A DNA stretch of 64,000 nt. Origin: Oreocharis arfaki (lineage: Eukaryota; Chordata; Aves; Passeriformes; Paramythiidae). Shown in pieces: positions 13,837 to 26,277 of the stretch (its first letter is position 1; every line of letters begins with the position of its first letter). The position numbers and the translations under genes were made by a program. Location: NCBI GenBank assembly GCA_013398015.1, contig VZRR01006749.1, positions 310,001-374,000 of the forward strand, in the 5' to 3' direction. The notes beneath the pieces were generated by a model that did no database searches, was not told the origin of the DNA, and was given only the letters and a program-made list of their open reading frames with translations.

Positions 13837-16377
13837 ATTGCTGTTCATTGTTTTGTTTTGTTTTATATATATATAAATTAGTAAAGAACTGTTATTCCTA
13901 TTTCTCATATCCTTGCCTGAAAGCCCCCTTAATTTCAAAGTTATAATAATCCGGAGGGAAGGGGGTTGCACTTCCCATTTCAAAGGGAGTTTCTGCCTCA
14001 CTTAAACAGACGCCTGTCTTTCAAACCAAGACAGCTTCGAATCCACAATGTCCGTACAGGCTTAAACCTATCTTACCCAGCATACCAGCACCAGGACCAC
14101 TGATCCGCAATAATCCACACTCCCTCATCAAAAGGGTTCAGAACAGATATGTCCCATGTCCCTGCAGCTGCACTAGTCCAAAACCACAATTCAAATCCTG
14201 AAACTTGCCTTCAGCTCCAGAAAAAAGTTCATTGCACAGCACTTCCAGGTGGCTGGCCCAGGGACCTCAAGCTTGTAACCATTGACACCTCCCTTTAGCA
14301 GCAGGAGCCAGACCAAGGGTCAAGACATCCGTATGAACAGTGCTCTCTGGACACAGGCCAATGCATGCAGAGGGGCCCACACTGTCTGTCCAGTTCTGTT
14401 CCCTGGCAAAGTGGCCCAATTCCTTGGCAGAAGAAGCCAAGGGGATTTTAGCTCAGTGACCAAATTCACGAGTCCTTATTGATCCAGGGGAAATCACCCA
14501 CAAAGGAAATCAGTAGTTTCCAGGATGCTATCTCTCCAAAGCAGGAGCCACAATCATAACACATTTCAGCCACAGAGCTTTCAGAAATCCATGATCAAAA
14601 GAATGAATTATCTCACTGAGAGGCTTTGCTGAGTAAAAGCTCCTAGTGGGAGGAAGTAGGAAGGTATAGGAAAATGATACATGATTATTTTGAGAAATTA
14701 TACCTAAGTAAAAATTGATTTCTAAATGTAACAACCTTTTCAGTATTGTGCTTACAGAACCCTGAAGAAATTATATTCCAACACAGGAGACAATATTTGG
14801 AGATCAGCCCCCCTCTTCCCAACCTTCATTGTCTGTCTCTTTAGAAGAAAAGCACTAATAGGCAACTGTGTAGGGCTGAACTCTGAACTAAGCCTGCCTT
14901 CTCATTCAGTGCAGTGCACTGTGACTATGCTCTGGTCTGTGTTCTGGCAGTATTTGACATCACAGCAAGAGGGTGTTGGGGATCTTCTGGAGTGGTACAT
15001 AGGATCAGACAGCTGGTGATGTCAGCAGGTGTTTAACTGTTGAATGGGGGGGAAAGATGTTAGAGCACACCTGGGAGCTGGGATCTAAGACACACAGAGG
15101 TCCTCTGCAGTTTTACCTCTCTTGAATAAAGCAATAGATACAGCCACAAACCAAGACAGTTCGTTACAGAAAATTTGATAGGGAAGAATTGAGTGAAGTC
15201 ATGTGGATGTTGGTTCAATTCTTGACAAATTAGCTGAGCCTAGTGGATTTCAAGTAAGGCAGGCAGCCTAGCAGCAAGGCTTCTGTGAAGTGCCAATTTT
15301 TATTCCCATTCTTGAAGATACCAATATTCTTTGCTAAGGACTTGTGTGGGATGTTCATACCATCCTTCAAAACAGTTGGAGTTGGCCACCACTGGTGAGT
15401 TTGGATTCTGGTTAGTTGGATTGCTGGATGTTTTTGCCCTCCTGTGTTTGACAGACATGGTGACATATTTTGATCTGTTTTACTTTCTTCTGCTGACCTT
15501 TTCGTTTCTCTCAATGTGTTTTTTGTTTGAGTTGAATTGATATCAAAATAAATGGATGCATTTGAAAAGAGTGTTTTTTCTGTTGTTTTTTTCACCAGTG
15601 AGAGCAAAACTAGCTCGAGGTCCTACTTTTCTTGGAAAAGCAGTGTGAAAAAAGCTAGGAGCATGTCTTTTGGCAGATGATAATACATAAATAGCTTTTC
15701 TAAATGCCTATTAAATGCGCTATTGTGTTATTAATAACCAGTCAAGCCAGTTTATTTTCATTTTGAACCACTGATTTGTTTCTAACCTGGATGGCTTGGC
15801 CATCACATTAAAATGAACTAAACTTTAATGTTTGTGCCATGTGCAAGTGATATAGCTGTATCAGTGAATTCCAGAGTTCACAAGTTTAATATATTCTGAA
15901 AAAGAAAATTATTTCAGTATTTCTTTTTAATGCTTCATCTTAGTCTAGAGCTAAATGTTTGGAAATGCTCAGAAAAATATTTTCCTTCATTTCATTAATT
16001 ACTCAACTGTTGAAAAATCTCGGTAATTTCCTTCCAAAAATATACTATGTAAGAATTAGAGTTGTGGTTTTAGGATACAATGGGAATGACCTGCCTCAGC
16101 TGTTATTGTAGAGGGTGTGCTGCCTGGAAGAAAAAGGCTTAGAGCATCGCTTCTACACTCTAAATCTTCACACAAAAGAGGTCACCCCCCACACGTAAAT
16201 CTATCAGTGCCTAAGTTGTGTGGTTTTTTGCCAGCTGTATCTGCACATTACTGAGTTTCTTTGGAAAAAAACTAATCGGGAGGATGAAGATCCTTGATAC
16301 GTCTCTGTAAATGGCCTTACCAGGCTGCAGTGGATGTCCTGAGCTGATAGAACAATGGTGTCAGGGAAAGATGGATA
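13837..16377. other. Non-coding; GC-richer stretch at 14.0-14.5 kb
   Basis: From about 14.0 to 14.5 kb composition rises and the text looks unlike the flanks, which may mean an old unidentified interspersed repeat. The rest is AT-rich with no feature I can name. Confidence 0.6.
13849..13876 (+). repeat. TTTTG repeat followed by a TA run
   Basis: Three TTTTG-like units and then TATATATATATA, directly after the 354-N gap. Confidence 0.75.
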
Positions 16378-17865
16378 TCACAAAATCACAGAATGCTTGA
16401 GGTGGGAGGGGACTTCTGATGGTCACCTGGTCCTACTCAGGCAAGGCCACCTAAAGCAGACTGCCTAGGGCCGTGTTTCCAAGGAGGGAGACTTCACACC
16501 CTCTCTGAGCAACCTTGTCATTGCTCAGTCCCCCTCACAGTCTGAAGTGCTTCCTTTGGATTGACTGTCCAATGTTTCAGTTGGTGTCCATCACCTCTGG
16601 TCCTCTCACTGGGAACAAATGAAAAGAGCCTGGCTCCATCTTTATTTGCAACCTCCCTTCAGGTGTTTGTACATGTTGATGAGACCCTCTCTGAGCCTCC
16701 TCTTCTCCAGGCTGCACAGTTCCTGCTCTCTCAGCCTTTCATCATATGAGGAATATTCTAGACCCTTCATTAGCTTAGTGGCCTTTCACTGGACTTTCTC
16801 CAGTGGCTCCACCTCCTTTCTGGGGAGTCCTGAACTGGGCACAGTATTCCGGATGTGGTCCCACCAGTGCTGAGTAGAAGGGAAGGACCACTTCCCTCAA
16901 CCTGCTGGCCACTCCTCCTCATGCAGTCCCAGATACCGTTTGCCTTCCTTTGAGTGAAGGCAGGTTGTTGGCCCCCGTCCAGCTTGGTGTCCACCAGCAC
17001 CCCCAGTCCTTTCTGCAAAGCTGCTTTCCAGCTGGTCAGCTGCAGCATGTGCTGGTCCTCCTCGCAGCATGGCGCTGGTCCTCCCTCCCAAAGACTTTCC
17101 ATTTACCTTTGTTGAACTGCATGAGTTGTTGAATTGCATATCAGTCCATTTCTCCAGCCTGTTTGGATCCCTTTGGTTGGCATCACGATCCTCCCGATTT
17201 TCAATCAGCAGGAAACTTGCTGAAGATACACCCTGCCCCATCACCAAAAAAAAGATGACACTGAACAGGTCTTCCCCGTTATTGGTTTCTGGGGTATATT
17301 GCTTGTTATTGGCCTCCAATTAGACTTTGTACCACCAATCCTCACCCTCTGGGCCCAGAAATTCAGCCAGTTTTCATTCTCATTCAGGCCATAATTCATC
17401 TTCTCCTCTATGTGAGGATTTTATGGGGAACAGTGTCAAAAGCATGGCTTAAGTCAAGGTAGACATTGTCCATTGTCCTGACCATGTCTGTCTAGCAGTC
17501 ATTTCATTGTCGAATATCATCGGGTTGGTCGACTGTTACTTTCCCTTGGGGAGTCCATGCTCCTGGTCATCTTGTCCTTCATGTGCCTGGAAGTGGCTTC
17601 CAGGATGAGTGGCTGTGTACCCTCCTGGGGCTGCAAATGAGTCTGACCAGCCTGTAGTTCTCTGGGTCCTCCTTCCTGCCCTTTTCCAAGATACAAATGG
17701 CATTTGCTTTCTTCCGGTCCTCAGACATGTCTCCCAGTTGCCATGATTGTTCAAGGTTTAGAGGGGCCTCAAGATATTATCAGCCAGCTCCTTCAGCACC
17801 CACCCCAGCAGGGCTCACAGACTCATGTATGTGTGTTTTAAAGGCTTTTCAAAGACTGCTGAGTA
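16378..17865 (-). mobile_element. CR1 LINE fragment, longest copy in the window
   Basis: About 1.5 kb, minus orientation, 3' end at 16378 (ATCACAGAATGCTTGAGGT on the plus strand). Broken reverse-strand frames read GLGVLVDTKLDGGQQ and RKANGIWDCMRRS around 16.92-17.02 kb and LEKWTD near 17.15 kb, which are the end of CR1 ORF2. Upstream ORF2 sequence, heavily frameshifted, continues to about 17.86 kb, where the similarity fades. It is a 5'-truncated dead copy, as is usual for CR1. Confidence 0.88.
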
Positions 17866-20800
17866 AAACACTCCTGTGCTTTTGGTCCCATCTTGTGTCA
17901 TGAAGAATATAGAGAATAAACTTTTCACAACTAAAAGCATTTTCTACTTCTAAAATGCTGTGAAGGTCAGAAGTCAAAAGCAGAAATGAGGTGGTATGAA
18001 GAAGCACAATCATTCAAGAATTCTTCCCAGGCTATTCAGGAAACCTACAAAAAGGTGAGTTTAACCCAGTCCAAAAAATGACAATTACAAGCCTGACAAT
18101 TTTACTACTCCAGCTACCTACTTAAGCATACTAAAACAGTTCTGCAGTGAGTTCTCCTTGTAGTGCTTCCATTTCTACCTCTCTATGGCTTTTCTTGAGA
18201 GCTTGCCCACTGTTTTCCTCTCTTACTCCACTGCTCTGTTGAATGCTTGCTCCTATAATCCCACAGTCAAAGCCTGTCCAAAGTTTTTCCCATGCTCTTG
18301 CAGTTATGTGGAAAGTGGGATAAAGAAAACTATCCCTTTTGCTGGGGCAAAGAGACGAAGGAGCCTTAAAACAAGGAATTGAAAGCATAATCCACCTTCT
18401 TAAGCAGGGACTAAAAATCACTTGATGGCTCTGACAGACAGGTAAAATACAAATTTGTGTTTAGCTGTGGTACATATATGATCTCAGGGCAGGGATCTTA
18501 AAACTTTCCCATTGACTAATGCAGAAAAGATGAGGACTTGCTGAGGCAGTTATTAAGCCAGTACCCCCTCCATGCTGGAGCTCAATATGCTTCAGATGGT
18601 GAAATGGAACAAAGCCAGTGGAAACCAAAAATAGAAACCTCATTTCTAAGTGAAGAAGACTATGTTACCTGCATAGTGGTGGGTCAAGAAAAGGTGAGGC
18701 CAGTTCAGCTAAATAGGGAGAAAAGTAATTTATCTAATTTTTTTTTCCCCCCATAATTTTGGTGGAGAAAATAGAGGGATGGGAGCATTGCCGTGAAGAA
18801 GACAGACATAATTCTCTGGACTTCTCGTGGATTTTTGATAGCCACAATATTGTGAAATGCAATCGGATCCAAAAAGAACCAAAGCAAGCTGTTTATTGAA
18901 GTGAGAAATGATATGCATTCTTATCCTTAAGCTGGTGTTAAAAGGCAAAAATTAGAAAGCGTTGATAGATAGCTTAATACACACTGCAAAAAATCCTCTC
19001 TTCAGGCTTCATATCAAATGTCACTGTAATTTCTTTTTTTAAAATTTATTTCTAGGCATGGTTATTAAAAGACAGAAAGTTGAGATGCCCAGAGTTATTA
19101 AGGTTTAAAGTTAACGAGATAGATTTTGTAGAGCTAACGGTGTACTTTTCATTTTCCTAACTCCTCCAGGAGTTTCTTGTGCTAATTTACATCCCAGGTT
19201 CTCTAAGGGAATACACGATTCTCCCCAAAATCAAGCTTTACAAGGAATGTTCTTTCTGCCCTCTCGTGGCCACAAGCCAGCTTTGCAGTTTTGCATCGAC
19301 GAGAATTCCAGACTTTAATCTCATTTCGATGATTGCAAATGTCTTGCTTTTACTTTAGAGAGCAGACCCAAGTGTTGTATCTCCGAGTCATTTTTTCTGA
19401 ATAAGATTTATTTATGTATATATTTCATTTGAATATAATAGTTGATTATTTAGATTATCAGATTAATTACATACTATTCTTCTGGTTTTATGTCATAACC
19501 CAGAATATGAAGCCATTACTTGCATGTTACAAGAAATAGTTAAACAGCATTTATTTTCTAGCAACTAAAGTGATTTTAGTTTTAGGGCCTGTGCCCCACT
19601 TTTGGTCTGTTCACTTGAAAAATGTTGTTCAATTGCATGCGGCAGCTTCTTCACAACTTCAGTGAATCTTTAAGTTATTTATAAATTAAATTGCACTAAT
19701 TTTCCATGTCATGTCAATCAATCAATCCATTGATTCCACTAGAGTTACTTGAAATTTATCCTAGACTGGTGGCAGGATCAGACCACAAGGTCAATTTCTA
19801 TTTTAGAAAGATCCTATGCAGTGTCAGAGTGACCATGAATTGCTTGTATGAATAATGTCCACAGCAGGCTTACAGAGGGGTGAATTGTTTCAGTTAAGGC
19901 TGCTGCTTATCACATTTTCTGACAGTCAAGCACCCAGAGACAGAAGAGGTACATATGCATGCACAGTACTTTCTCTCGTGCTTACTAGCTGGTGAGGGTC
20001 TGAACAAGAAATTTTGTAGAATGCATGTAAGAGCATGTAATGAAATAGTGATTTAAGAGAAAAATATTATAAAAGACAAGAATAGATCATTCACTGTCAA
20101 ATAATACTAGCAAATGAGAATATTTTTCTGTTACATGTTGGAAAATGGGGAAAAAACACCATTACTTTATATGTCACCTGCAAACTTTTTCCTATGTGCT
20201 CCTTTTCAGTCAGCCCAAGTTACTGTATCCTCATTTTGGTGATTTCTGGGGTAGCTAAGAAAATCACTACTGCACATGTTGTGCCAGTGCCAACCTGTGC
20301 ACCATCTGCACTTGGCAGCAGAGGGAAACAAGACCCAGAAAGAATTTATCGCTAGTTGCACCTTTGAGATGGGGTTGGGCTCTGAAATCCTCCAGGCCAC
20401 CCCTGGATTCATAAAATCATATGCAGTATAAATATGTGCAAGAACACATTTGTTAGGAAATGTCTTGAAATACAGAACTTACAGAAACATGCGGTGGTGG
20501 CTGAGCAGACACAGAGAATACCTTCTGAAAACTGTCTGCTCTTTTCCCCTCCCCTGCTCTTTCCACAGACTGACACATCAAGAGCAATTCAGAATCACCT
20601 GGGTTCACGCTTCTTTCAAGATTCCATAAGCCACATGTGATCCTGGTATAACTACACTATAGGTTTCTCTGGAGTACCTCCGCTAGTATTTAATTTCTTC
20701 ACAGGAATCTAAATTAAACTTCTGACTTTTCTTTCATAGCTGCCAAAAGAAATCAGCTGCTGAATTGGGCTGTAAAATTTCATTTGAAATGCCTCTTGAG

Positions 20801-21122
20801 GGACAGGCAAACCTGCAGCTCTCAGAACTGATGATGGTCTCTAAAGGCAAGTACGTACTTAGTCAAAATGGTAACTACGCTCAAAGACAAGCTCAGCACC
20901 AAACATACGCTTTTATGTTTTTCTTGAGCTGCTCTCTGCAACAGCAGAGTTCAAAGAAAGTTTGCCTCCATTCTTTTACAAATAAATTTCTCCATATTGG
21001 CCATAGAATAAATTCCAAACACTTTTATTGCCCCAAGATGTGGATGTATTTTAAGTATCCACAGAATTAAGCAGCTAAGGGAAGCAGATGATTTTTAAAG
21101 GTTCCCCTCTGTTCTCCCTCGC
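17866..21122. other. Non-coding, no gene recognised
   Basis: AT-rich. It contains the candidate CTCF site at 19.26 kb and a short ATCA run near 19.72 kb. Opposed open frames at 18.1-18.4 kb show no domain. Confidence 0.8.
19256..19269 (-). promoter_or_regulatory. Candidate CTCF site
   Basis: On the minus strand it reads CCACGAGAGGGCAG, 13 of 14 matches to the CTCF core CCASYAGRKGGCRS. It is about 7 kb beyond the 3' end of NPVF. Sequence match only. Confidence 0.4.
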
Positions 21123-21740
21123 TAATTCATCCAAATAGGAAGTGCTCCAGGTTTTGGAGCAGAGATTGCCCTGCATTCTCCAGGCCCAGGTGAGGCAGGC
21201 TGTCCCCCTTCACCCCATGGAGGACCCCATGCCAGAGCAAGTGGATGCCAGACAGAGGCTGTGACCCCTGCAGGAAGCCTGCCCTGGAGCAGGTTTGCTG
21301 GCAGGACTTGTGACCCTGCAGGGGACCCACACTGGACAGTTTGTTCCTGAAGGTTGGCATCTCATGGAAGGGACTCACACTGGAGCAGTTTGTGAAGATC
21401 TATAGCCTGTGGGAAGGACTCACACTGGAGAAGCCCATGGAGGAGTGTCTCCAGGAAGAAGGACACCACGTTGGAGCAGAGGAATAATGTGAGCAGTCCT
21501 CCCCCTGAGGGGGAAGGAGTGGCAGAAACATCACTTGATTGACTGACCCCAACCCTCGCTCCCCATTCCCTGCAGTGCAGGGGTGGAGGAGGTAGAGGTA
21601 GAGAATTTGGGACAGGTCTTCCTTATCTTCACCTATAAACCTTTTGTTATATTTTTTCTTAACTGTCCAGCTGAAGATGGACGTGATATGGTGGCTTTGG
21701 TAGGCACCATGTGTCCACCCTGGGTCAGCCCACCACAAGC
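21123..21740. mobile_element. GC-rich interspersed repeat, probably LTR-retroelement derived
   Basis: The block differs in base use from its surroundings and contains phrases (GGACTCACACTGGAGAAG, GGAGCAGTTTGTGAAGA, TCCTCCCCCTGAGGGGGAAG) that I associate with passerine endogenous retrovirus repeats. Its first part is an array of 45-50-bp units. No retroviral protein can be read in any frame. The family name and both borders are uncertain. Confidence 0.5.
21180..21490 (+). repeat. Degenerate tandem array, about six 45-50-bp units
   Basis: A core like CACACTGGAGCAG recurs at about 21229, 21280, 21328, 21376, 21421 and 21467, spacings of about 51, 48, 48, 45 and 46 bases. Units share a following GTTTGTGAAG-like piece and a GG(G)ACTCACA lead-in. 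Most spacings are multiples of three, so the array may once have coded for 15-16-residue repeats. Confidence 0.65.
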
Positions 21741-22795
21741 ATCTCCACAAATTATAAATCTGTTTTCAACTAAAAACTTTAATATAAAGCTCCTCAGAAG
21801 TATAAGACGTACTTTGAACCTTAGCGATGCAAACTAATTTAATGTTTTCTTTTATGTGAGGTGGAGCAGCTTTAGGAGCTAATGGTCAAAACCCAAGCAA
21901 AGTTTTGATTTAGAGTATTCCTAGTAGTTGCCTCTGGTTTTAAACCACTTCTCATCTATCAGTTGTTACACGTACATGCACAAATATGGTATTTGCAAAG
22001 ACAGCTACCTGGCTCTGCGTGCCCTACAACACTCGTATTGCATTGTTGTATGTCTGTGCATTTGTGCTACGGTATGCAGCATGTGAAGTTTAGCTCTAGT
22101 TCCTGTTGTTTAAACATTTATTTCAGTATGACTGAGGCTTCAAATACATGTGAGGAGAAAGGAGAGTAAGTGTTTTTCAATACGGTAAAATGGGAAGCTG
22201 CAATTGAAAGGACTGAAAATATTCCTTATTTGGTTATTGGCTGTCTCTAGCTCTGTATGTGAGATCGACTCTCTGGGTTCATCTGAATTAATGAAATTCT
22301 GAGAGAATTTAATGAGGGAAGTTTCTGATACAAACTTTGCTTTCAACTCTGTGTGTTAAACCATGAACTGACTCCTATAGTTTTGTTTTCCAGCTTGTGC
22401 CTGTGATTTCTATGTGTTGCAAGAGAGAAAGAGCTGGACATTATTCTGTGTGGTAACTGATAGGTGTGCCAGAAGTCAACTGTTATGAGCAGCAGAGATG
22501 AGATAAATATATTAAGTACAAATGCTTCAAAGCCAGAGCAGGTGTCCTGAATGTGACAGAATAGGGAGAAATAGCTAAGTAGTCATCATGTTCCAGAAAA
22601 TGGAAACTGTTAATTTCTCCTACCGACCTGCACCATTACTGCTATTGGCTAAGAAACCTTCTGCTGTTGCAGGTGACCTACTCTTGCTTGGTGAGGGACT
22701 TGGGATCAAAGTCATAAAGGTGTATAAGGAAATGGACCTAAAGATCCTTTGTGAATTAACAGTCTTGTCCTAGCCTTCCCACTCACAAGCTTGAA

Positions 22796-22880
22796 GAATC
22801 ATAGAATAGGCAAAAAGAAATTGGGTTAAAAGAGTTTTCTGGAGATCACGTGGTCCAACATCCTGGTGAAAGCATGGCCT
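22796..22880 (-). mobile_element. CR1 3'-end fragment, old
   Basis: Starts AATCATAGAATAGGC and continues with diverged CR1 3' sequence (TTGGGTTAAAAGAG, GGAGATCACGTGGTCCAACA). It is short and worn, and only the 3' end can be recognised. Confidence 0.65.
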
Positions 22881-23539
22881 TAAAAGAAATAATTATCTGC
22901 TGAAGTATTGCTGTGTGAGACAAAGCAGTACTTGGGTGGCTCTGAAAATTTGGGATGTAGCAAAATGAATTTTCCTGTGCAAGGTTTTTTTGACCTATGT
23001 CTGTCTTAATCACCTGACTCTTTTTTTAAGACCTGCAAACAATGGAAATAACCTTCTGTTTTTCGTTTCTTTTTATGCACTATCAGCATGTTGGAGGATG
23101 GTAATAAAAGGATGGAATGAACTTGAATAGCATTTAATACCTTCTGGTTTTAGAAATCTGTCATAACCATATGCTTTTTTTTAATATTTCAAGTACAATG
23201 ATAGCCTACAGAGGTATCTGAGTTTTCTGAAAGCCATTCTAGAATATTTCTTCTACCAGTTAACTTTAAGGATCTAAGTGGATAATTTGGATGACCACTG
23301 TAAAAGAACCCATTTTTCACTAGTTTTCACTAAAATTTTAATTGGATACAGTTCTGAGTAAGGCCATAGGACTGAACTTCTAGCTAATCACTGCATAGGA
23401 TACATTGTGCATAGATATGAAAAGATGAAAAAATGTATTTTGCCCTATCCATTGTTCTTGAGATAAAATACACATAAGGATACTGTAAGCCTCTCTTTTC
23501 TTTCCTAATAGCACAAATTTTTCTTATCCAAACTCTGTG

Positions 23540-23720
23540 CCACAAAAGATCTGAGTGGCGGTAGCTGAGGCCCTTCTACATTATGTCGGCAGGAGAGCAG
23601 CACAAATGCAAATCAGATATCTGTGGCTGTCAATGCATCTGTGCTGGATGTACTTTAGCGGGTGGCATTAATGAAAGCATTTCCAATTCTTGCTAATGGG
23701 TGCTCTTATACTCGGGGAAA
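23540..23720. promoter_or_regulatory. Candidate conserved regulatory element with a POU octamer
   Basis: Contains a perfect octamer ATGCAAAT (23606-23613), a GCATTAATGAAAGC homeodomain-like stretch and several CpGs, in sequence that looks less worn than its neighbours. It lies about 2.3 kb beyond the NPVF poly(A) region. Conservation cannot be judged from one sequence. Confidence 0.2.
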
Positions 23721-25894
23721 TTTTTTAAATGTCTTGCTTAGGGTTTGGAAATTTCTAGTGGTCTGTCATGACTAAGGATAGCCCAGTATGATATTTCCAA
23801 GAAAATTCAAAAGGCGGTAGCAAAAGCAATGGAAAGGAATCTAAGACTGGCAGATTTCAAACACCAGATTCGCAAGTTTGGCTCTTTCTGAGGGTAAACC
23901 AAAAGTGTCACTTTACACTCCACTAAATCTGTCCAAATGATGTATTGCAATCAGCCCCATGATGAGCCTTTGGACTTATAAATTAATCAGTACATTGTCA
24001 GCTGTCTTCTCTGTAAGTTTAAGTCAGAACCTAAAATAAGCCTAGTGTTTTTGCACGGAGACTTTAATAATAGGCATAAATATTACTTCTATGGCAAGGA
24101 AAGCTGGGAGCTCCTGAACCCTACAAGGATTCATGCCAGTAAGCCTCAATACTCAGTCAATTGATTTACTTGTGTCCTTTCCTAGTTTCTTCCTGATTCA
24201 TGAATAACATCTGTATATGGATAATAAATAATCCAGTGAGTGATAGCTAGAGCAATGTATGTTGCCTGTTGTGCCCCTTCTCCTCCTGTTGCACTATCCA
24301 GTGATTGTTTTCTTGGCTCATGTGCTCTCAAGCCAAACAGAAATTTTGCACAGCACAGCATAATTCCTACTTTATGTACTTTTCACCTAGCAGTTCCTCT
24401 GCTGAGGGAAAATAAATCAATCTCCATCTCCTGTATCCATGCCATGAAGTTTGCAGTAAGAGGACTACTTAATTGTGCCTGCTGCTGGGACAATGTTTGG
24501 GCTTCTGCTTTCCTCCCACAGCAGCTATCATTAATGCCAATTGATGTATACTCTTTCCCTGTTGCTAGGTGATATGTGCCTTAAAAAGGCAGCTTCTATT
24601 GCTGCTCAGGGATTCTCACAAATCTTGTTTGCTTTTGGTTCACATGATGTGCAGTGAGGTTTGCAGGACCAGAAACACAACTCAGAGTTTGGGGCACTTC
24701 CTTCTGCTGTCCATTTGACTGTAAATCACTCAAAGATCCTGGTTTTCCTGACTAAAGAAAGAGTTCTGGTGGTAGGCAATGGCAAGGCTTCTACTGCATA
24801 GCCTGGATCTTTGACTCCCCACACACAATTTGTTGACCAGTGTCCTTCACTATAGACTTGGCTGCTGTATCCGAGTGTTATACTGCAAAACAGGTCTTTC
24901 ACCAGCACTTGTTAGGTAAAGTGTCTTCTGAGGCTCAGAGAGAAGCCCAACGATTGGTTTGGGATTCTAAAGATGTAATCTCCTTGGGTTTTATCTGTTT
25001 AGAATTTCCTATTTCTTTGTTATTTCAAGTCTGAGTGAGCAGAGAGAATAGATGTTCTCAGGACTATAGTCTGATTCCTTTGGATTGAATTAGATTCACC
25101 AGGAACAGGTTGAATAGTGTTGTGTTTCAAGTAGCCTCATTAACTTTGTAGAGGAATGGCAACTCAGCCTCTGTCCCATCCATGAATTTATCTGATCAAT
25201 TTGATAGGGTTTTTTTGAGGTTCTTCTAAAGGTATGTGGAATGCAAGGGTATCTGGTTACTGGTTACTCAGCATAAAGACAAAGACAAGAGACAGGGGAA
25301 GTAATAAACTCTCAGATACTCAAACCTTGAGGAAGAGGAGGTAACAGGACAGTAACAAAGAGCAGAACTCCTAGGCCACTTCTTGATGGGACTCAAACAG
25401 AACCACTCAGTGCCTTGAGGAGGTCCAGCCAGGCACTGAATGGACACTGAGCATGGACACTGTGAACGTGTGTGTGTATGATCTGATAGCAAATCTTAAG
25501 CCAGGCTTGCTGGCAGTAGAGTGAGTGGTCTGATTGCCAGCACCTGAGGGAGTCAAAGGGGCCTGGAGGTCTGAGGGCTAGGAACTTGAGAGAGACAGAT
25601 TGTCTGGTTCCAAGCTGTTGAACAGACTGAGCATCAAAGGGCTGCTGATGAAGGGACCCATTTGTGTGTGATTCTAATGTCAATTTAAAGCTGGACTAGC
25701 TGGTGAGCAGAAGAAGAGGTGTAGGAGCCAGCTACCAGAGAGATAAGCTGCCTTTCAGATTTATATCCAAGATGACCCATGAAAAATGGGAAATGTGTTT
25801 TCTCATCTCTTGATTTTCTTTAGCTGCATATGACACAAAGGCTATCAGCAGTTTTGATCCTGCTGCTGATTGTTATTCACATTGTAGGCTTCTT

Positions 25895-25939
25895 TTTATT
25901 TGAACCATGCATCTTTATTCATATTATGCTTCTTTTAAT
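25895..25939 (-). terminator. NPVF: Probable NPVF poly(A) signals
   Basis: On the minus strand this stretch holds one ATTAAA (25934-25939) and two AATAAA hexamers (25914-25919 and 25895-25900). They are the first such signals I see downstream of the inferred stop at 26270 and would give a 3' untranslated region of about 330-390 bases. A cluster of this kind suits a gene end, but AT-rich DNA produces such hexamers often. Confidence 0.45.
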
Positions 25940-26269
25940 TCTGCTTAAAATGCCTTAAATGATACAACCATTGTTCTGAAATTTGGTTTTACGACCAGTA
26001 GGACAAAAGTAGCACAGAAATAACTAGAATTTATACTACAGTGCCACTGAAGTAAACTACTGCAACAATCACTACAATTATCATTGCCTTATATGTCGAG
26101 GGTTTGTACAGAATAAATACATTATGCATACATGAAGGCAGGTTTGCATTTCAATTCACATATGTTTCCTTTTCATGACCTTTAGTTTTGAAAACGCATT
26201 GCAGGTTTTCCAAGTCTTTCAGGTTCTGTCTTCATAATTTCATTCCAGTATTAATGTAACTGTTAGAAT

Positions 26270-26277
26270 TCATATCC
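26270..26277 (-). CDS. NPVF: NPVF exon 3, coding part (two codons plus stop, inferred)
   Basis: After the T-rich acceptor the sequence reads GG ATA TGA. Joined to the single G left by exon 2 it gives Gly-Ile-stop and a precursor of exactly 173 residues, ending SEPGI. I recall SEPGM for chicken and quail. The phase, length and splice signal agree, but so short an exon could be matched by chance. The 3' untranslated region would run on toward the poly(A) signals near 25.9 kb. Confidence 0.55.

Larger units (their letters stand above)
21741..25894. other. Non-coding flank downstream of NPVF
   Basis: Contains the old CR1 piece at 22.8 kb and the octamer-bearing stretch at 23.6 kb. The segment 25.26-25.75 kb is richer in G and has long open frames in reverse. 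It could be an old LTR or other repeat, but I cannot find boundaries or name it. Confidence 0.6.

Noticed and set aside
13462..14001. Open frames crossing the 354-N gap
   Set aside because: Made of unknown bases; not evidence of coding.
25262..25750. Possible LTR or other retroelement with long reverse open frames
   Set aside because: No terminal motifs, target repeats or coding similarity that I could establish.
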